Notes: a model not told the origin generated them from the sequence alone. 64,000 nucleotides of DNA from Nostoc sp. UHCC 0870 (GCF_022063185.1 NZ_CP091913.1:884501-948500); one strand, 5' to 3'. Shown: positions 1-8,935, counted from the first letter of the stretch. Translations and numbers: made by a program.

Positions 1-2
1 GG

Positions 3-239
3 CGTTATTCTCCTACTGCTTGTTATGGCAATAATGAAGTCCATCTACATCCATATAAAGCCAGGCGAATTTCTGTGGCGGAAGCTTTAGCAATACAATC
101 TTTACCTGAAAATTTTGTTCTGCCAGAAAATATGTCACTTACGAATATGTTTAAAACTATAGGTAATGGTGTGCCATATTTGGCATCGAAAGCGTTAGCT
201 CAAACAATTTTTGATTTTTTAGCCTCTGGAGGTTACTAA
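3..239 (+). CDS. DNA (cytosine-5-) methyltransferase, C-terminal fragment (5' end outside window)
   Basis: The reading frame is open from the window edge to TAA at 237-239 and gives 78 residues. It holds the C-terminal signature of C5-cytosine methyltransferases: an R-x-S-V-A-E-A segment followed by IQSLPENF (motif IX/target-recognition side), then FKTIGNGVP (motif X, which completes the AdoMet pocket), and an A-x-A-x-x-I helix. The family methylates C5 of cytosine in DNA, as a restriction-modification partner or an orphan enzyme. The catalytic Pro-Cys motif lies upstream of the window, so activity cannot be judged. No restriction gene follows; the next feature is a transposon. The family call is fairly sure, the specificity unknown. 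Confidence 0.8.
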   Translation, partial: RYSPTACYGNNEVHLHPYKARRISVAEALAIQSLPENFVLPENMSLTNMFKTIGNGVPYLASKALAQTIFDFLASGGY

Positions 240-419
240 AATCACTTCGGTTGAATGTTAATTAAAATACTGAATTTTTACTGTAATACTCAAGAATTTT
301 CTATATCTAATAACCGGGGTTCTGAATTTTCGCAATTCTCACAAATTAAATAGGATTGCCATAGGACTCAGCCCTTTGTCAGTTTTCAGGCTACACTCGA
401 AATAGATGTGATTTAATTT
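240..419. other. intergenic stretch before the tnpB element
   Basis: This AT-rich DNA lies between the methyltransferase stop and the left end of the tnpB element. I see no ORF, RNA gene or clear terminator. The left border of the element cannot be fixed from one copy. Confidence 0.4.
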
Positions 420-442
420 ATCGAAAATTTGGGTTGAAAACC

Positions 443-459
443 CCGTCGTTCTACGACGG
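443..459 (+). repeat. left-end hairpin of the tnpB element
   Basis: A perfect 7-bp inverted repeat (443-449 with 453-459) has a 3-nt loop and sits about 95 nt before the tnpB start. This is the size and placement of the imperfect palindromes that Y1 transposases recognise at IS200/IS605 left ends. Confidence 0.55.
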
Positions 460-553
460 CTTTATCCTTTTGTGGTAGCATAATGTGGTTAATTGGTCGT
501 ACCACTTTGTAGTTCGCGGTAGCGTTGCGTAATATCTTTGCCAGGGGAAAGCC

Positions 554-1786
554 ATGATTGTTTACGAGTTTAAGGTTAAGGGTAAAGAAAAGCAATATCA
601 GGCAATCAACGAAGCAATTCGTACCAGCCAATTCATTCAAAATAAGTGCTTGTGCTATTGGATGGATAACAAGGATTCAAAGGTAGATAAGTATGCTTTG
701 AATAAATATTGTGCTGTATTAGCTGCGGAATTTCCTTTTGCTGACAAACTCAACTCAATGGCTAGACAATCTGCTGCTGAACGTTCTTGGAGTGCGATTT
801 CTCGGTTTTACGACAACTGTAAAAAGAAGGTCAAAGGTAAAAAGGGGTTTCCTAAATTTAAGAAAAACTGCCGTTCAGTTGAATACAAATCAACGGGATG
901 GAAGCTAACTCTTAATCGTAAGTCGATAACTTTCTCAGATAAGAAAGGGATTGGTACTCTGAAGCTAAAAGGGACTTACGACCTTAATTACTACGACATC
1001 AAGCAGATTAAGCGTGTCCGTTTGGTACGTCGTGCTGATGGGTACTATGCTCAATTTGCAATTGACGCTGATGTTAGGATAGAAACTCAACTCTCACATC
1101 AATTAGTGGGTATTGACTTGGGATTGAAGTATTTCATTGCTGACAATAAAGGCAATGTAGAACCATCCCCCCAGTTCTACCGCCAATCAGAAAAACAGTT
1201 AAATCGTGCTAACCGCAAAAAGTCTCAGAAGTTCAGCAAAGACAAAAAGAAACGATCACAACGGCAATCCAACAATTACCACAAAGCTAGAAATAGATAT
1301 GCTCGTAAGCATTTAAGAGTAAGTAGGCAACGAAATGAGTATTGCAAGAGATTAGCATACTCCGTCATCCAATCTAACGATTTGGTAGCCTATGAAGATT
1401 TAAATGTCAAAGGGTTGGTACGTAATCGACATCTAGCTAAATCAATTAGTGATGCTGGTTGGTCAACTTTCCGCCTGTGGTTAGAATATTTTGGTCAGAA
1501 ATATGGGAAAGTAACAGTTGCTGTTCCTCCCTATAATACGAGTCAAAATTGCTCTAACTGTGGCGAGAAAGTGCAGAAATCTCTGTCTACAAGGACTCAT
1601 GTTTGTCCACATTGCGGATATGTGGAAGACAGAGATATCAATGCAGCAATCAACATTTTGAGATTAGGACTCAGTACGGTAGGGCATACCGGAACTTACG
1701 CTACAGGAGATTTGCCCTCTTGGGCGATTGGCCGCGGCCTGTCGTCTAACGGCGAGTCTGTGAATGTAGAATCCCCACGCCTTTAG
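554..1786 (+). CDS. tnpB: TnpB, RNA-guided transposon nuclease (IS200/IS605 group)
   Basis: This 410-residue protein has the full TnpB architecture. An N-terminal helix-turn-helix/OrfB region precedes a RuvC-like nuclease with all three acidic residues: D188 in GIDLG, E281 in AYEDLNVKG and D361 in DRDINAA. The zinc ribbon between the last two has Cys333, Cys336, Cys351 and Cys354. TnpB proteins are RNA-guided DNA endonucleases that help retain the element by cutting sites emptied by transposition. The ATG follows a GGGGAAAG purine stretch. The C-terminal tail (about 370-410) is encoded over the right-end hairpin, as expected if the omega RNA overlaps the gene. No frameshift or lost catalytic residue is visible, so it looks intact. 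The guide and target motif are not determined. Confidence 0.88.
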   Translation: MIVYEFKVKGKEKQYQAINEAIRTSQFIQNKCLCYWMDNKDSKVDKYALNKYCAVLAAEFPFADKLNSMARQSAAERSWSAISRFYDNCKKKVKGKKGFPKFKKNCRSVEYKSTGWKLTLNRKSITFSDKKGIGTLKLKGTYDLNYYDIKQIKRVRLVRRADGYYAQFAIDADVRIETQLSHQLVGIDLGLKYFIADNKGNVEPSPQFYRQSEKQLNRANRKKSQKFSKDKKKRSQRQSNNYHKARNRYARKHLRVSRQRNEYCKRLAYSVIQSNDLVAYEDLNVKGLVRNRHLAKSISDAGWSTFRLWLEYFGQKYGKVTVAVPPYNTSQNCSNCGEKVQKSLSTRTHVCPHCGYVEDRDINAAINILRLGLSTVGHTGTYATGDLPSWAIGRGLSSNGESVNVESPRL

Positions 1787-1793
1787 GCTGGGG
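1773..1793 (+). repeat. right-end hairpin of the tnpB element / likely omega-RNA 3' region
   Basis: CCCCA (1773-1777) pairs with TGGGG (1789-1793), and an inner GCC (1779-1781) pairs with GGC (1786-1788). The tnpB stop codon (1784-1786) lies in the loop side. In known systems the omega RNA ends at the element right end and the guide is the flanking DNA just beyond it, here starting at about 1795-1800. The boundary is inferred. Confidence 0.5.
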
Positions 1794-1855
1794 AGTGTCA
1801 AAAGAAGAATCTTGTTTTTTATAAACGTTTATAATCTTCATTGGTAAAAAATACG

Positions 1856-2536
1856 ATGGCAGCAGACTATCCAGACATTGATATTGCGCCATTGATCGAT
1901 CATGCCCTGTTAGACCCAACAGCAACTCCAGAGCAGGTTGAGCAATGGTGTGAACAAGCAGACAGATTTAATTTTGCGTCAGTTTGTGTTTATCCCGTTT
2001 ATGTAAAACAAGCCGCAGAACTTCTGCATGGCAAAAAAACTAACGTTTGTACGGTAATTGGTTTTCCCACGGGAGCAACAACTGCGGCTGTCAAGTTGTA
2101 TGAGGCGCAAGAAGCTGCGGAAAATGGGGCTACAGAGTTAGATGTAGTGATCAATTTAGGTTGGGTAAAAATTGGGAACACTGAGGCAATTCACCGAGAA
2201 ATTGCCGAAATTTGTGAAGCGACAGGACAGACAGTGAAGGTAATTTTGGAAACTAACCTCCTGACGGATGCGGAAAAAAAACTTGCAGCCGAAATCGCGA
2301 TGGATGCAGGAGCAGCATTCTTAAAAACCAGTACCGGTTGGAGTGGTGGAGCGACTGTAGCAGATGTGCGGCTGTTGAAGGAAATAGCACGAGACAGAGT
2401 AGGAATTAAAGCCTCTGGGGGGATTAGTACGGTTGAGCAAGCTTTAGACTTAATATTAGCGGGTGCTACTAGATTAGGCACATCCCGTAGTGTCGATTTG
2501 ATCCACCAGCGCAATCGCATGGGAAAAGGTGGATAG
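1856..2536 (+). CDS. deoC: deoxyribose-phosphate aldolase
   Basis: This 226-residue class I aldolase (TIM barrel) reversibly cleaves 2-deoxyribose 5-phosphate to glyceraldehyde 3-phosphate and acetaldehyde in deoxynucleoside catabolism. The Schiff-base lysine is K157 in FLKTSTGW. The partner lysine is K185 in GIKASGG, and D96 (ELDVVINLG) fits the proton-relay position. An in-frame TTG at 1841 would add five residues; I prefer the ATG at 1856 because MAADYP is the more natural N terminus. The gene starts just after the tnpB element and is separated from recO by 72 bp. Length and motifs are normal. Confidence 0.93.
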   Translation: MAADYPDIDIAPLIDHALLDPTATPEQVEQWCEQADRFNFASVCVYPVYVKQAAELLHGKKTNVCTVIGFPTGATTAAVKLYEAQEAAENGATELDVVINLGWVKIGNTEAIHREIAEICEATGQTVKVILETNLLTDAEKKLAAEIAMDAGAAFLKTSTGWSGGATVADVRLLKEIARDRVGIKASGGISTVEQALDLILAGATRLGTSRSVDLIHQRNRMGKGG

Positions 2537-2555
2537 TTCATGCTGTTGTTCTTCT

Positions 2556-2591
2556 GTCATTTGTTTTTTGTCTTCACTCATGACAAATGAC
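2556..2591. repeat. inverted repeat between deoC and recO
   Basis: GTCATTTGT (2556-2564) is repeated inverted as ACAAATGAC (2583-2591). It may be a weak terminator or simply part of the heptamer-type repeat family scattered through the window; no U-rich tail follows. Confidence 0.35.
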
Positions 2592-2608
2592 TAAATCATC
2601 AATAAATA

Positions 2609-3652
2609 ATGAGTAGAACCTATAAAGCAACGGGGATTAATCTCAAAACCCAGGTGCTGGGCGAATCAGATAGAATAGTGACAATATTGACACGAGAATT
2701 CGGTTTGATTCGAGCAGTTGCCCCAGGCTCACGTAAGCACAATTCTAGTCTTGGTGGTAGAAGTGGGATGTTTGTAGTTAATGAACTACTGATTTCCAAA
2801 GGGCGATCGCTCGATAGAATCACTCAAGCACAAACAGTAAAAACTTATCCAGGTTTGTCCCAAGATTTGGGAAAATTAGCTGCTAGCCAGTATCTAGCAG
2901 AAATAGTTCTTTGTCAGGCATTGAGTGAACATCCCCAAGAAGAACTATATGAATTACTTAATGAACATCTCCAGCGTTTGGAGGCTTTACCTAAAACACA
3001 GCCATCTAGCATCCTCGCCAGCCTAGCTCATGCAGTTTTTCACCTCCTAGCATTAGCAGGACTCCCCCCACAAGTTCAAGCCTGTTGTTTAACTCAACGC
3101 TCCCTGACTCCAGACCTAACAAATCCCAATTGGCAGGTAGGTTTTAGCATCCCCACGGGTGGAATTATTTGTTTAGAAGCTTGGGACAATTTGCGAAAAG
3201 AAGCAAACAGGAGAGCAAGGGAAGCAGGGGAGCAGAGGAGTAGGGGAGCAGAGGAGCAGGGGAGCAGAGGAGCAGGGGAGCAAAGAAGAAGAACTTTGAC
3301 CCAATCCCCAATCCCCAATCCCCAGTCCCCAATCCCCAGTCCCCAATCCCCAATCCCCAATCCCCAATCCCCAATCCCCAATCCCCAACCCCCAAAACCT
3401 GACTACCAAACAGTTATACATCGCCAAGAAATCCCAGTAATTTCTGTGCGTTTAAATTCTATTGAACTTAATATGCTCCAACAGCTCTCACAACCAGAGA
3501 TAATGCAAATTAGCACCACCAGAGATGAAAGCTGGTTATCTGTGGAGCAGATTTTGCGCCAGTATGCTCAGTATCATTTAGGTCGCCCTATTCGCTCCGC
3601 TACTCTAATCGATTCTTATTTTGCTGCCAACCATCATGATGCAACCGTCTGA
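2609..3652 (+). CDS. recO: DNA repair protein RecO, with translated repeat insertion
   Basis: RecO loads RecA with RecR (RecF pathway) by annealing ssDNA and displacing SSB. The N-terminal OB-fold half is typical: [20 protein letters not shown], then the Gly/Arg-rich [11 protein letters not shown] segment. A mostly helical domain follows from about residue 80. Residues about 201-263 are not RecO-like. They are a charged Arg/Glu/Gln/Gly stretch from a GGAGCAG-type repeat, then a Pro-rich heptad (SPIPNPQ) from tandem AATCCCC units. Conserved sequence resumes at [13 protein letters not shown]. The gene stays open throughout, so the insert is translated. At 347 residues it is about 60-90 longer than usual RecO proteins. 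The classic C-terminal zinc-finger cysteines are not evident. The next gene starts inside its 3' end. Confidence 0.88.
   Translation: MSRTYKATGINLKTQVLGESDRIVTILTREFGLIRAVAPGSRKHNSSLGGRSGMFVVNELLISKGRSLDRITQAQTVKTYPGLSQDLGKLAASQYLAEIVLCQALSEHPQEELYELLNEHLQRLEALPKTQPSSILASLAHAVFHLLALAGLPPQVQACCLTQRSLTPDLTNPNWQVGFSIPTGGIICLEAWDNLRKEANRRAREAGEQRSRGAEEQGSRGAGEQRRRTLTQSPIPNPQSPIPSPQSPIPNPQSPIPNPQPPKPDYQTVIHRQEIPVISVRLNSIELNMLQQLSQPEIMQISTTRDESWLSVEQILRQYAQYHLGRPIRSATLIDSYFAANHHDATV
3211..3400. repeat. two heptamer-type tandem repeats inside recO
   Basis: About 3211-3290 is a degenerate repeat of GGAGCAG/GAGGAGCAG units. About 3301-3390 is a near-perfect tandem array of the 7-mer AATCCCC. The same 7-mer family (as GGGGATT or GGGGACT) lies between genes at 18058-18110, 30330-30372 and 36050-36080. 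Here it sits inside a reading frame; three 7-mers give a 7-residue peptide repeat. Confidence 0.9.
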
Positions 3653-5252
3653 TTTTGATAAGAAGATTCTGCCGTTGTCACCCACTCACGCCAGAACACA
3701 GAATAGGGCATCAGCTCCAACTGCGCCAAATTATTTGAGTGTTGTTCCTCATTCTCTTCCTAGTCACACTAATAACCAAGAGAAGTCTTCACCAGACATT
3801 TCTACACAAGATAAAAGTTGGACATCGGAAATCCCAAAAACTGATTTACCAGAGTCATTAACTGATATTGAATCAGATGATGCTGGTAGCCAAAGGAATG
3901 GATATAGTAAGCCAGTGTCCACTAGTGCAGATAATTCTGGTGGTGGTGGGGAAGCAACATCAGGAGGAACTACTGAACAGCAGGGGTTTGCAGCTGTGTT
4001 CAAAAACCCCAATTTCCTTGCGCTTTGGGGTGGTCAGGTTTTTTGCCAACTCGCCGACAAAGTTTATTTGGTACTGATGATTGCTTTGATTAACTCTGAG
4101 TTTCAAGGCAGTAATCAAAGTATCAGTGGTTGGGTGTCAGCATTGATGATGGCTTTTACTATCCCCGCCGTGCTGTTTGGTTCGGTGGCGGGTGTATTTG
4201 TAGATCGGTGGTCAAAAAAAGCTGTGTTAGTAGCTACCAATGCTTGGCGCGGTATTTTGGTGTTAGTGATTCCCTTACTGTTGTGGTTGACTCATGATTG
4301 GCAACCCATAGGCATAATACCTGTAGGCTTTGCCATCATTTTAGGCGTAACTTTTTTAGTATCTACATTAACCCAATTTTTTGCCCCAGCAGAACAAGCA
4401 GCAATTCCTCTGGTGGTGAAGGAACAGGATTTACTTTCAGCTAATTCCTTATATACGACAACGATGATGGCATCGGTAATCGTAGGGTTTGCGGTGGGAG
4501 AACCGCTATTAGCCGTGGCGGATAGTATTTGGGCACAACTGGGTGGTAATAATGGATTTGGGAAAGAACTTTTAGTTGGTGGTAGTTATGCGATCGCTAG
4601 TATTATTCTGCTACTGTTAGCAACTAACGAAAAAACCCACGCGCCTGAAACTGAATTTCCTCACGTATTTTCTGACTTGCAAGATGGTTTGCGCTATCTC
4701 AAAGAAAATTCTCGTGTCCGTAATGCTTTACTACAATTAATGATTTTATTTTCTGTGTTTGCAGCCTTAACAGTTTTAGCTGTTCGCATGGCAGAAATTA
4801 TTCCTAACTTAAAAGCTTCTCAGTTCGGCTTTTTACTAGCTGCTGGCGGTGTGGGAATTGCTGTGGGAGCTACAATAATTGGTCAGTTCGGTCAACGCTT
4901 TTCTTATAGTCAACTGAGTTTATTTGGTTGTATTGGGATGGCAGCATCTTTGTTGGGTCTATCGCTGTTTACGACCCAACTATGGGCTGTGTTACTTTTG
5001 GTAGCACTACTGGGTGTATTTGGGGCTTTGGTAGGTATCCCCATGCAGACCGCTATTCAAACCGAAACCTTGCCCGAAATGCGTGGTAAAGTCTTTGGTT
5101 TACAAAATAATGTCGTTAATATTGCCTTGTCTCTACCCTTAGCATTAGCAGGGGTAGCAGAAACCTTTGTTGGTTTAAGAGCCGTGTTTATGGGATTATC
5201 TGCGATCGTCATTTCTGGCGGTATTTTGACTTGGTATAACTCCCGCGATTAA
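3636..5252 (+). CDS. MFS transporter with long N-terminal extension
   Basis: A major facilitator superfamily permease of 538 residues, most like the MFS_3 / enterobactin-exporter branch. Residues 1 to about 120 are polar, Ser/Thr/Pro-rich and probably disordered. About a dozen hydrophobic helices follow from [11 protein letters not shown]. The loop 2-3 signature is [14 protein letters not shown], with a second charged loop near [12 protein letters not shown]. The ATG overlaps the end of recO by 17 nt, suggesting coupling; a TTG at 3621 is a less likely start. The substrate cannot be deduced. Confidence 0.82.
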   Translation: MMQPSDFDKKILPLSPTHARTQNRASAPTAPNYLSVVPHSLPSHTNNQEKSSPDISTQDKSWTSEIPKTDLPESLTDIESDDAGSQRNGYSKPVSTSADNSGGGGEATSGGTTEQQGFAAVFKNPNFLALWGGQVFCQLADKVYLVLMIALINSEFQGSNQSISGWVSALMMAFTIPAVLFGSVAGVFVDRWSKKAVLVATNAWRGILVLVIPLLLWLTHDWQPIGIIPVGFAIILGVTFLVSTLTQFFAPAEQAAIPLVVKEQDLLSANSLYTTTMMASVIVGFAVGEPLLAVADSIWAQLGGNNGFGKELLVGGSYAIASIILLLLATNEKTHAPETEFPHVFSDLQDGLRYLKENSRVRNALLQLMILFSVFAALTVLAVRMAEIIPNLKASQFGFLLAAGGVGIAVGATIIGQFGQRFSYSQLSLFGCIGMAASLLGLSLFTTQLWAVLLLVALLGVFGALVGIPMQTAIQTETLPEMRGKVFGLQNNVVNIALSLPLALAGVAETFVGLRAVFMGLSAIVISGGILTWYNSRD

Positions 5253-5613
5253 TATCAGATACTTAGCCAAAGTGATGCACCAGTGAAAAGCTGAAGTTAA
5301 AGGCGATCGCGCATTAACTGAAAGCGAAAGCTTTCATGCTAAACTTATCTCAGGAAAATCTGATGATAAACTTGCTGGTTATGAGTTTAATATTAGCCAG
5401 AAAACTTTGTTAGCAATGTACTTTCCTGTACAACTGAGAAACACAATAAATAAGGCTATAAATGATCTGCTTTAGTAAACCTAAAGTTTTGCTTTATAGC
5501 TAATTTATAGTGAAAACATATACTAAGTAAACAACCAGCAAGTAAAAACAAGATAGCACAAACCAAAATCTAAAATAAATAATCAACCCCGATCTTCTGA
5601 TAGCTAATAAAGA
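5253..5613. other. 361-bp gene-free stretch
   Basis: No ORF, tRNA-like fold or tandem repeat is seen here, only a single HIP1 octamer near 5303. It presumably carries the promoter of the glycosyltransferase, but I cannot pick one convincingly. Confidence 0.4.
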
Positions 5614-6762
5614 ATGCGTATAGCCTGGATTGGAAAAAAATCACCCTTTTGTGGCAACGTCACTTACAGTAGAGAAATTACCAACGCCTTGTTAGATAGA
5701 GGGCATCAAGTTAGCTTTCTCCACTTTGCTCAAGAAGACTCTGAAGCCCACAATTGGCCAAATTGTCAGGAAGTTTCCTTACCCTTCCTTTATAAGTCAC
5801 AGGTTTACACCATACCCACTTTCACAGCCACAAAGGTATTAACTGAGTCACTCAGGGAAATTAAACCAGATATTGTCCACGCTTCTTTGACTTTATCTCC
5901 CCTTGACTTTTTTCTACCAGAAATTTGTGACCAATTAAATTTGCCCCTCATTGCGACATTTCACACACCATTTGCAGGTAAAGGTGCAAAGCTAATCTCA
6001 GGAACACAACTTTTGGCTTATCAACTCTATGCACCTTTTTTAGATAACTACCATCGGGTAATTGTGTTTTCTCAAATTCAGCGAGAATTGTTAGCTAATA
6101 TGGGTGTGCGAGACAAAAAAATCGCAGTTATTCCCAACGGTGTAGATATTGATAGATATTCTCCTGGACATTCTACAGTTAAAGCAGAATTTAAAGCAGA
6201 ACGTTTATTTGTTTATCAAGGAAGACTAGCCCCAGAAAAAAATGTAGAATCACTGCTGAGAGCCTGGAAGCAAGCCAATATGGCGGCGGGTAGTAAGTTG
6301 TTAATGGTTGGTGATGGCCCTTTAAGAACTTCTTTAGAACCATTTTATGGTGCTGACTGCGGCGTTATTTGGTTAGGCTTTGTGGCTGATGAAGAACGGC
6401 GGATCAACATTTTACGGGGTGCAGATGGATTTATTTTGCCTTCCTTAGTAGAGGGTTTGTCCCTATCACTTTTAGAGGCGATGGCTTGTGGGTTAGCTTG
6501 TATAGCTACCGATGTAGGCGCAGATGGGGAAGTATTGGAAAAAGGCGCAGGGGTAGTGATGAATCCTAAAACCGTGCGATCGCAGTTACGCACGCTGTTA
6601 CCATTATTCCAAGACCATCCTGAGCTAACAACCCTACTGGGACAAAAAGCTAGAAAACGTGTATTAGACCTTTACACTCTCAGTAAAAATATTACTCATT
6701 TAGAAGAACTTTATCGAGAAGTTTTAGCACAGCGACCTGTAAAACTCAAATGGGGAGCTTAA
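5614..6762 (+). CDS. glycosyltransferase, GT4 family (GT-B fold)
   Basis: A 382-residue retaining glycosyltransferase. The N-terminal Rossmann half starts MRIAWIGKKSPFCGNVTYSR, and FHTPFAGKG is typical of acceptor-side GT4 loops. The C-terminal half has IPNGVDIDRYSPG, the sugar-nucleotide motif VYQGRLAPEKN, and the E-x7-E motif EGLSLSLLE followed by GLACIATDVGADGEVL. Such enzymes transfer a sugar from a nucleotide sugar to a lipid or glycan acceptor on the cytoplasmic face. Donor and acceptor cannot be predicted, and no polysaccharide genes flank it. It stands alone between repeats. Confidence 0.88.
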   Translation: MRIAWIGKKSPFCGNVTYSREITNALLDRGHQVSFLHFAQEDSEAHNWPNCQEVSLPFLYKSQVYTIPTFTATKVLTESLREIKPDIVHASLTLSPLDFFLPEICDQLNLPLIATFHTPFAGKGAKLISGTQLLAYQLYAPFLDNYHRVIVFSQIQRELLANMGVRDKKIAVIPNGVDIDRYSPGHSTVKAEFKAERLFVYQGRLAPEKNVESLLRAWKQANMAAGSKLLMVGDGPLRTSLEPFYGADCGVIWLGFVADEERRINILRGADGFILPSLVEGLSLSLLEAMACGLACIATDVGADGEVLEKGAGVVMNPKTVRSQLRTLLPLFQDHPELTTLLGQKARKRVLDLYTLSKNITHLEELYREVLAQRPVKLKWGA

Positions 6763-6769
6763 ATCAATT

Positions 6770-6828
6770 CGCAATGGGCTAACGCCCCGCTCCGCTAACG
6801 CAATGGACTAACGTCCCGCTCCGCTAAC
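6770..6828. repeat. two tandem copies of a 29-bp dispersed repeat
   Basis: Units at 6771-6799 and 6800-6828 differ at two positions. The 32 bp at 6770-6801 recur as an exact reverse complement at 60762-60793. A relative of the second unit lies inverted at 46124-46151. It is an intergenic repeat with no coding content. Confidence 0.85.
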
Positions 6829-6933
6829 GCAATTACGTGTTGTAACGGGGATTTACACTCCGCTACAACACTTGCGGCTTGATAGAAGCTGGGGATTTGA
6901 ACCCCTACATTTTGTTAAACCAACGTAGAAACA

Positions 6934-7560
6934 ATGGCACAATCTCTAGAAAAAGTATTTACATTTGATGAATTTTTAGATTTTTTGGCAACACAACCAG
7001 AAACTGTTCGCTATGAATTACACGATGGAGATATCATTCAAATGCCTCCACCACCAGGGAAACATGAACAAATAGTAGCATTTTTAACAATGATTCTAGG
7101 CTATGAGTGTCTTCGTCTCAAACTTAATTACGGTATACCTAAAACAGCTACAGTAAAGCCAGAAAATAAAACATCAGGGTACTATCCAGATGTTTTATTA
7201 ATGAATTTTTCTAACTTGAGAAATGAACCACTGTGGGATAAACAATCAATCCTTAGTCAGCGAGATTCAATCCCATTAGTAATTGAAGTTGTCAGTACTA
7301 ATTGGAGAGATGATTATCATAAAAAGTTTGCTGACTATGAAGAAATGGGTATCCAAGAATATTGGATTGTGGATTATGCAGCTTTGGGTAGTAAGGAGTT
7401 AATAGGCGACCCCAAACAGCCAACAATCACAATTTACTCTTTAAGTGATGAGGGAGAATATCGTGGTAAACAGTTTAGAGGAGATGACCGTATAGAATCC
7501 CCAATATTCTTAGATTTAAATCTAACGGTTGAGCAAATTTTTCACTGTGTGATTGAGTGA
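6934..7560 (+). CDS. Uma2 family (DUF820) restriction-endonuclease-like protein
   Basis: This 208-residue protein has the PD-(D/E)XK layout of Uma2 proteins, which are expanded in cyanobacteria. It has FTFDEFLDFL with YELHDGDII near the N terminus, then YYPDVLLMN (the PD acid), IEVVSTNW (the E-x-V core strand), and a D-x3-KFADYEEMGIQEYWIVD tail. Nuclease activity is presumed from the fold; the cellular role is unknown. It has its own upstream region and no partner gene. A short inverted repeat (about 7563-7587) after the stop may be a terminator. Confidence 0.85.
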   Translation: MAQSLEKVFTFDEFLDFLATQPETVRYELHDGDIIQMPPPPGKHEQIVAFLTMILGYECLRLKLNYGIPKTATVKPENKTSGYYPDVLLMNFSNLRNEPLWDKQSILSQRDSIPLVIEVVSTNWRDDYHKKFADYEEMGIQEYWIVDYAALGSKELIGDPKQPTITIYSLSDEGEYRGKQFRGDDRIESPIFLDLNLTVEQIFHCVIE

Positions 7561-7627
7561 TGAAAGAGCGATCATCAATGATGGCTCTATTAAAAGGAAT
7601 TGTCTCTAAATTTGTTTTGCGATCGCC

Positions 7628-8485
7628 TTATTTTTGAGAAATTTCTAAAGCCCAACCCAAACTAGTTGGCTGCTGATAAACTCTTTTCAAAGTATTTACA
7701 TCCCTAGTAGAAATTGGTGGTGAATTACGCACTTGCGAAAAGTACAGTGCATCAGTTTCTATTGGACTATGACCCCAAATTCCCAAAGCGTGACCGAGTT
7801 CGTGACGGGAAGCAGCTAAAAGATAACGACCAGCCTGGCTGGGACTTAATAAAATGCTGAAGCGGTGTAATAAAACATCATTCCTAGTGTATAACTCGTA
7901 GCGAGTAAGAGCAGAACGCGCACGAGGAATTTTATCTTCACGGGAAAACTCCAGAGGTGGGGTTTTGCGCTCAATTGTAATATCGGGAATTTCTGGCTGT
8001 TCTACTACTTTTAAAGGCAAATAATCATTCCACTCTTGGACAGTTTGTAAGACACTATCAACCCATACTTGAGCCTGTTGGTGATTAATTCCTGTTGGTC
8101 GTTTTATATATACTTTCACAGGAAATTTTGACCACACTAAATAACCTACTTCGGTTTTTGTGACTTGGGAGAAGTAGTCACCGCTATTTGTGCTGTCTTC
8201 CCATTTTGTGAGTGTAGGCGGTAAGGGATGGATTTGGGTATGAGATGGAGTTTCTCGCTTGAAATTAGTACGCTTTAACCCCACCCCTAACCCCTCCTCG
8301 TAAACGGGGAGGGGAACTTTGGCTTGAGCCAAAACGGGTTGGGGTAGAGGCTGTATAACAACAACATGAGAATTTCTAGAGTCAAGTGGTTTTGTTAATA
8401 CAGCAAAAAAACAAACCTTAGTAAAAATAACTAGCAGCCCTGTGCTGATAGCTAAGACAAGGGCTGCTAATAACTGCTTTGTCAT
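7628..8485 (-). CDS. secreted zinc metalloprotease, matrixin-like
   Basis: From the ATG at 8485 this is 285 residues. It begins MTKQLLAALVLAIS, a signal peptide/anchor. An upstream ATG at 8533 would add 16 residues and bury the signal, so I prefer 8485. The catalytic site is HELGHALGIWGHS (HExxHxxGxxH), placing it with M10/M57-type metzincins acting outside the cytoplasm. Between the anchor and the mature domain, a PLPVYEEGLGVGLKRT stretch (about 8275-8330) is a translated copy of a dispersed repeat. The C-terminal NTLKRVYQQPTSLG resembles cyanobacterial homologues. The substrate is unknown. Confidence 0.82.
   Translation of the reverse strand: MTKQLLAALVLAISTGLLVIFTKVCFFAVLTKPLDSRNSHVVVIQPLPQPVLAQAKVPLPVYEEGLGVGLKRTNFKRETPSHTQIHPLPPTLTKWEDSTNSGDYFSQVTKTEVGYLVWSKFPVKVYIKRPTGINHQQAQVWVDSVLQTVQEWNDYLPLKVVEQPEIPDITIERKTPPLEFSREDKIPRARSALTRYELYTRNDVLLHRFSILLSPSQAGRYLLAASRHELGHALGIWGHSPIETDALYFSQVRNSPPISTRDVNTLKRVYQQPTSLGWALEISQK
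8272..8335. repeat. dispersed repeat translated within the metalloprotease gene
   Basis: Contains CCCCACCCCTAACCCCTCC followed by the inverted GGGGAGGGG, a repeat type often intergenic in cyanobacteria. A related GGGGTTGGGGGTTAGG segment is intergenic at 15892-15906. Here it is in frame and lengthens the linker. Confidence 0.65.
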
Positions 8486-8559
8486 TAAATTTTTCAGGGT
8501 ATTAGGTTTTGGGTATTGAATCTTATTTCCCATTTACCTAACTCCTACTGACTTGATTT

Positions 8560-8793
8560 TTACTTAGTTAGCCAACCAGCACTTAACACCACTGTTAAAC
8601 CCATGAAAATTACTGTCAACGCCCAAGTAATGCGGTTTAAAGTATTTTCTGCGCTTTTGGTGCTGCTAAATAACTGGGCTTGTCCACCGATCGCACCAAT
8701 ACCATCTCCTTTAGGGCTATGAAGTAATACTAAAATAATCAGACCAAGGGCAGAACCAGCCCAAATAAATTGCACGATACTAGTAACTGTCAT
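8560..8793 (-). CDS. secG: protein translocase subunit SecG
   Basis: A 77-residue protein with two membrane helices, roughly residues 5-24 and 54-73. The SecG signature LLHSPKGDGIGAIGG lies between them. SecG associates with SecY and SecE and assists SecA-driven export. SecY is encoded about 15 kb away in this window. The gene lies 142 bp downstream of gpmI on the same strand, so cotranscription is possible. Confidence 0.93.
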   Translation of the reverse strand: MTVTSIVQFIWAGSALGLIILVLLHSPKGDGIGAIGGQAQLFSSTKSAENTLNRITWALTVIFMGLTVVLSAGWLTK

Positions 8794-8935
8794 AACAAGA
8801 ATCTCTTTGATCAGAAGTTTTAAAACAAAGTCAGAAAACAGTCAACAACTTAATGTTAACTGTTTTCTCGTAGCTCACAGGTTAGATTAAAACCTGATTT
8901 TCCCCTGTCACCTGTCCCCTATCACCTGTCCCCTC

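Larger units (their letters stand above)
420..1800 (+). mobile_element. IS200/IS605-group solo tnpB element (IS1341-like), approximate ends
   Basis: A tnpB gene is bracketed by hairpins of the kind found at the ends of IS200/IS605 elements. The left hairpin is at 443-459 (7-bp arms, 3-nt loop). The right hairpin is at 1773-1793 and contains the tnpB stop codon. No Y1-transposase tnpA is present, so this is a solo-tnpB element that would have to be mobilised in trans. The exact ends and the target motif are inferred. By analogy with characterised TnpB systems, the 3' part of the gene and the right end should also encode the guide (omega) RNA. Confidence 0.65.

Noticed and set aside
3094..3427. 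Three minus-strand ORFs with [12 protein letters not shown] repeats
   Set aside because: They are the antisense reading of the heptamer array in recO; period-7 repeats leave all frames open.
6885..6905. tRNA T-arm-like sequence (GGGG-TTCAAAT-CCCC on the minus strand)
   Set aside because: No acceptor, D or anticodon stem can be formed around it; it lies in the dispersed repeat cluster upstream of the Uma2 gene.
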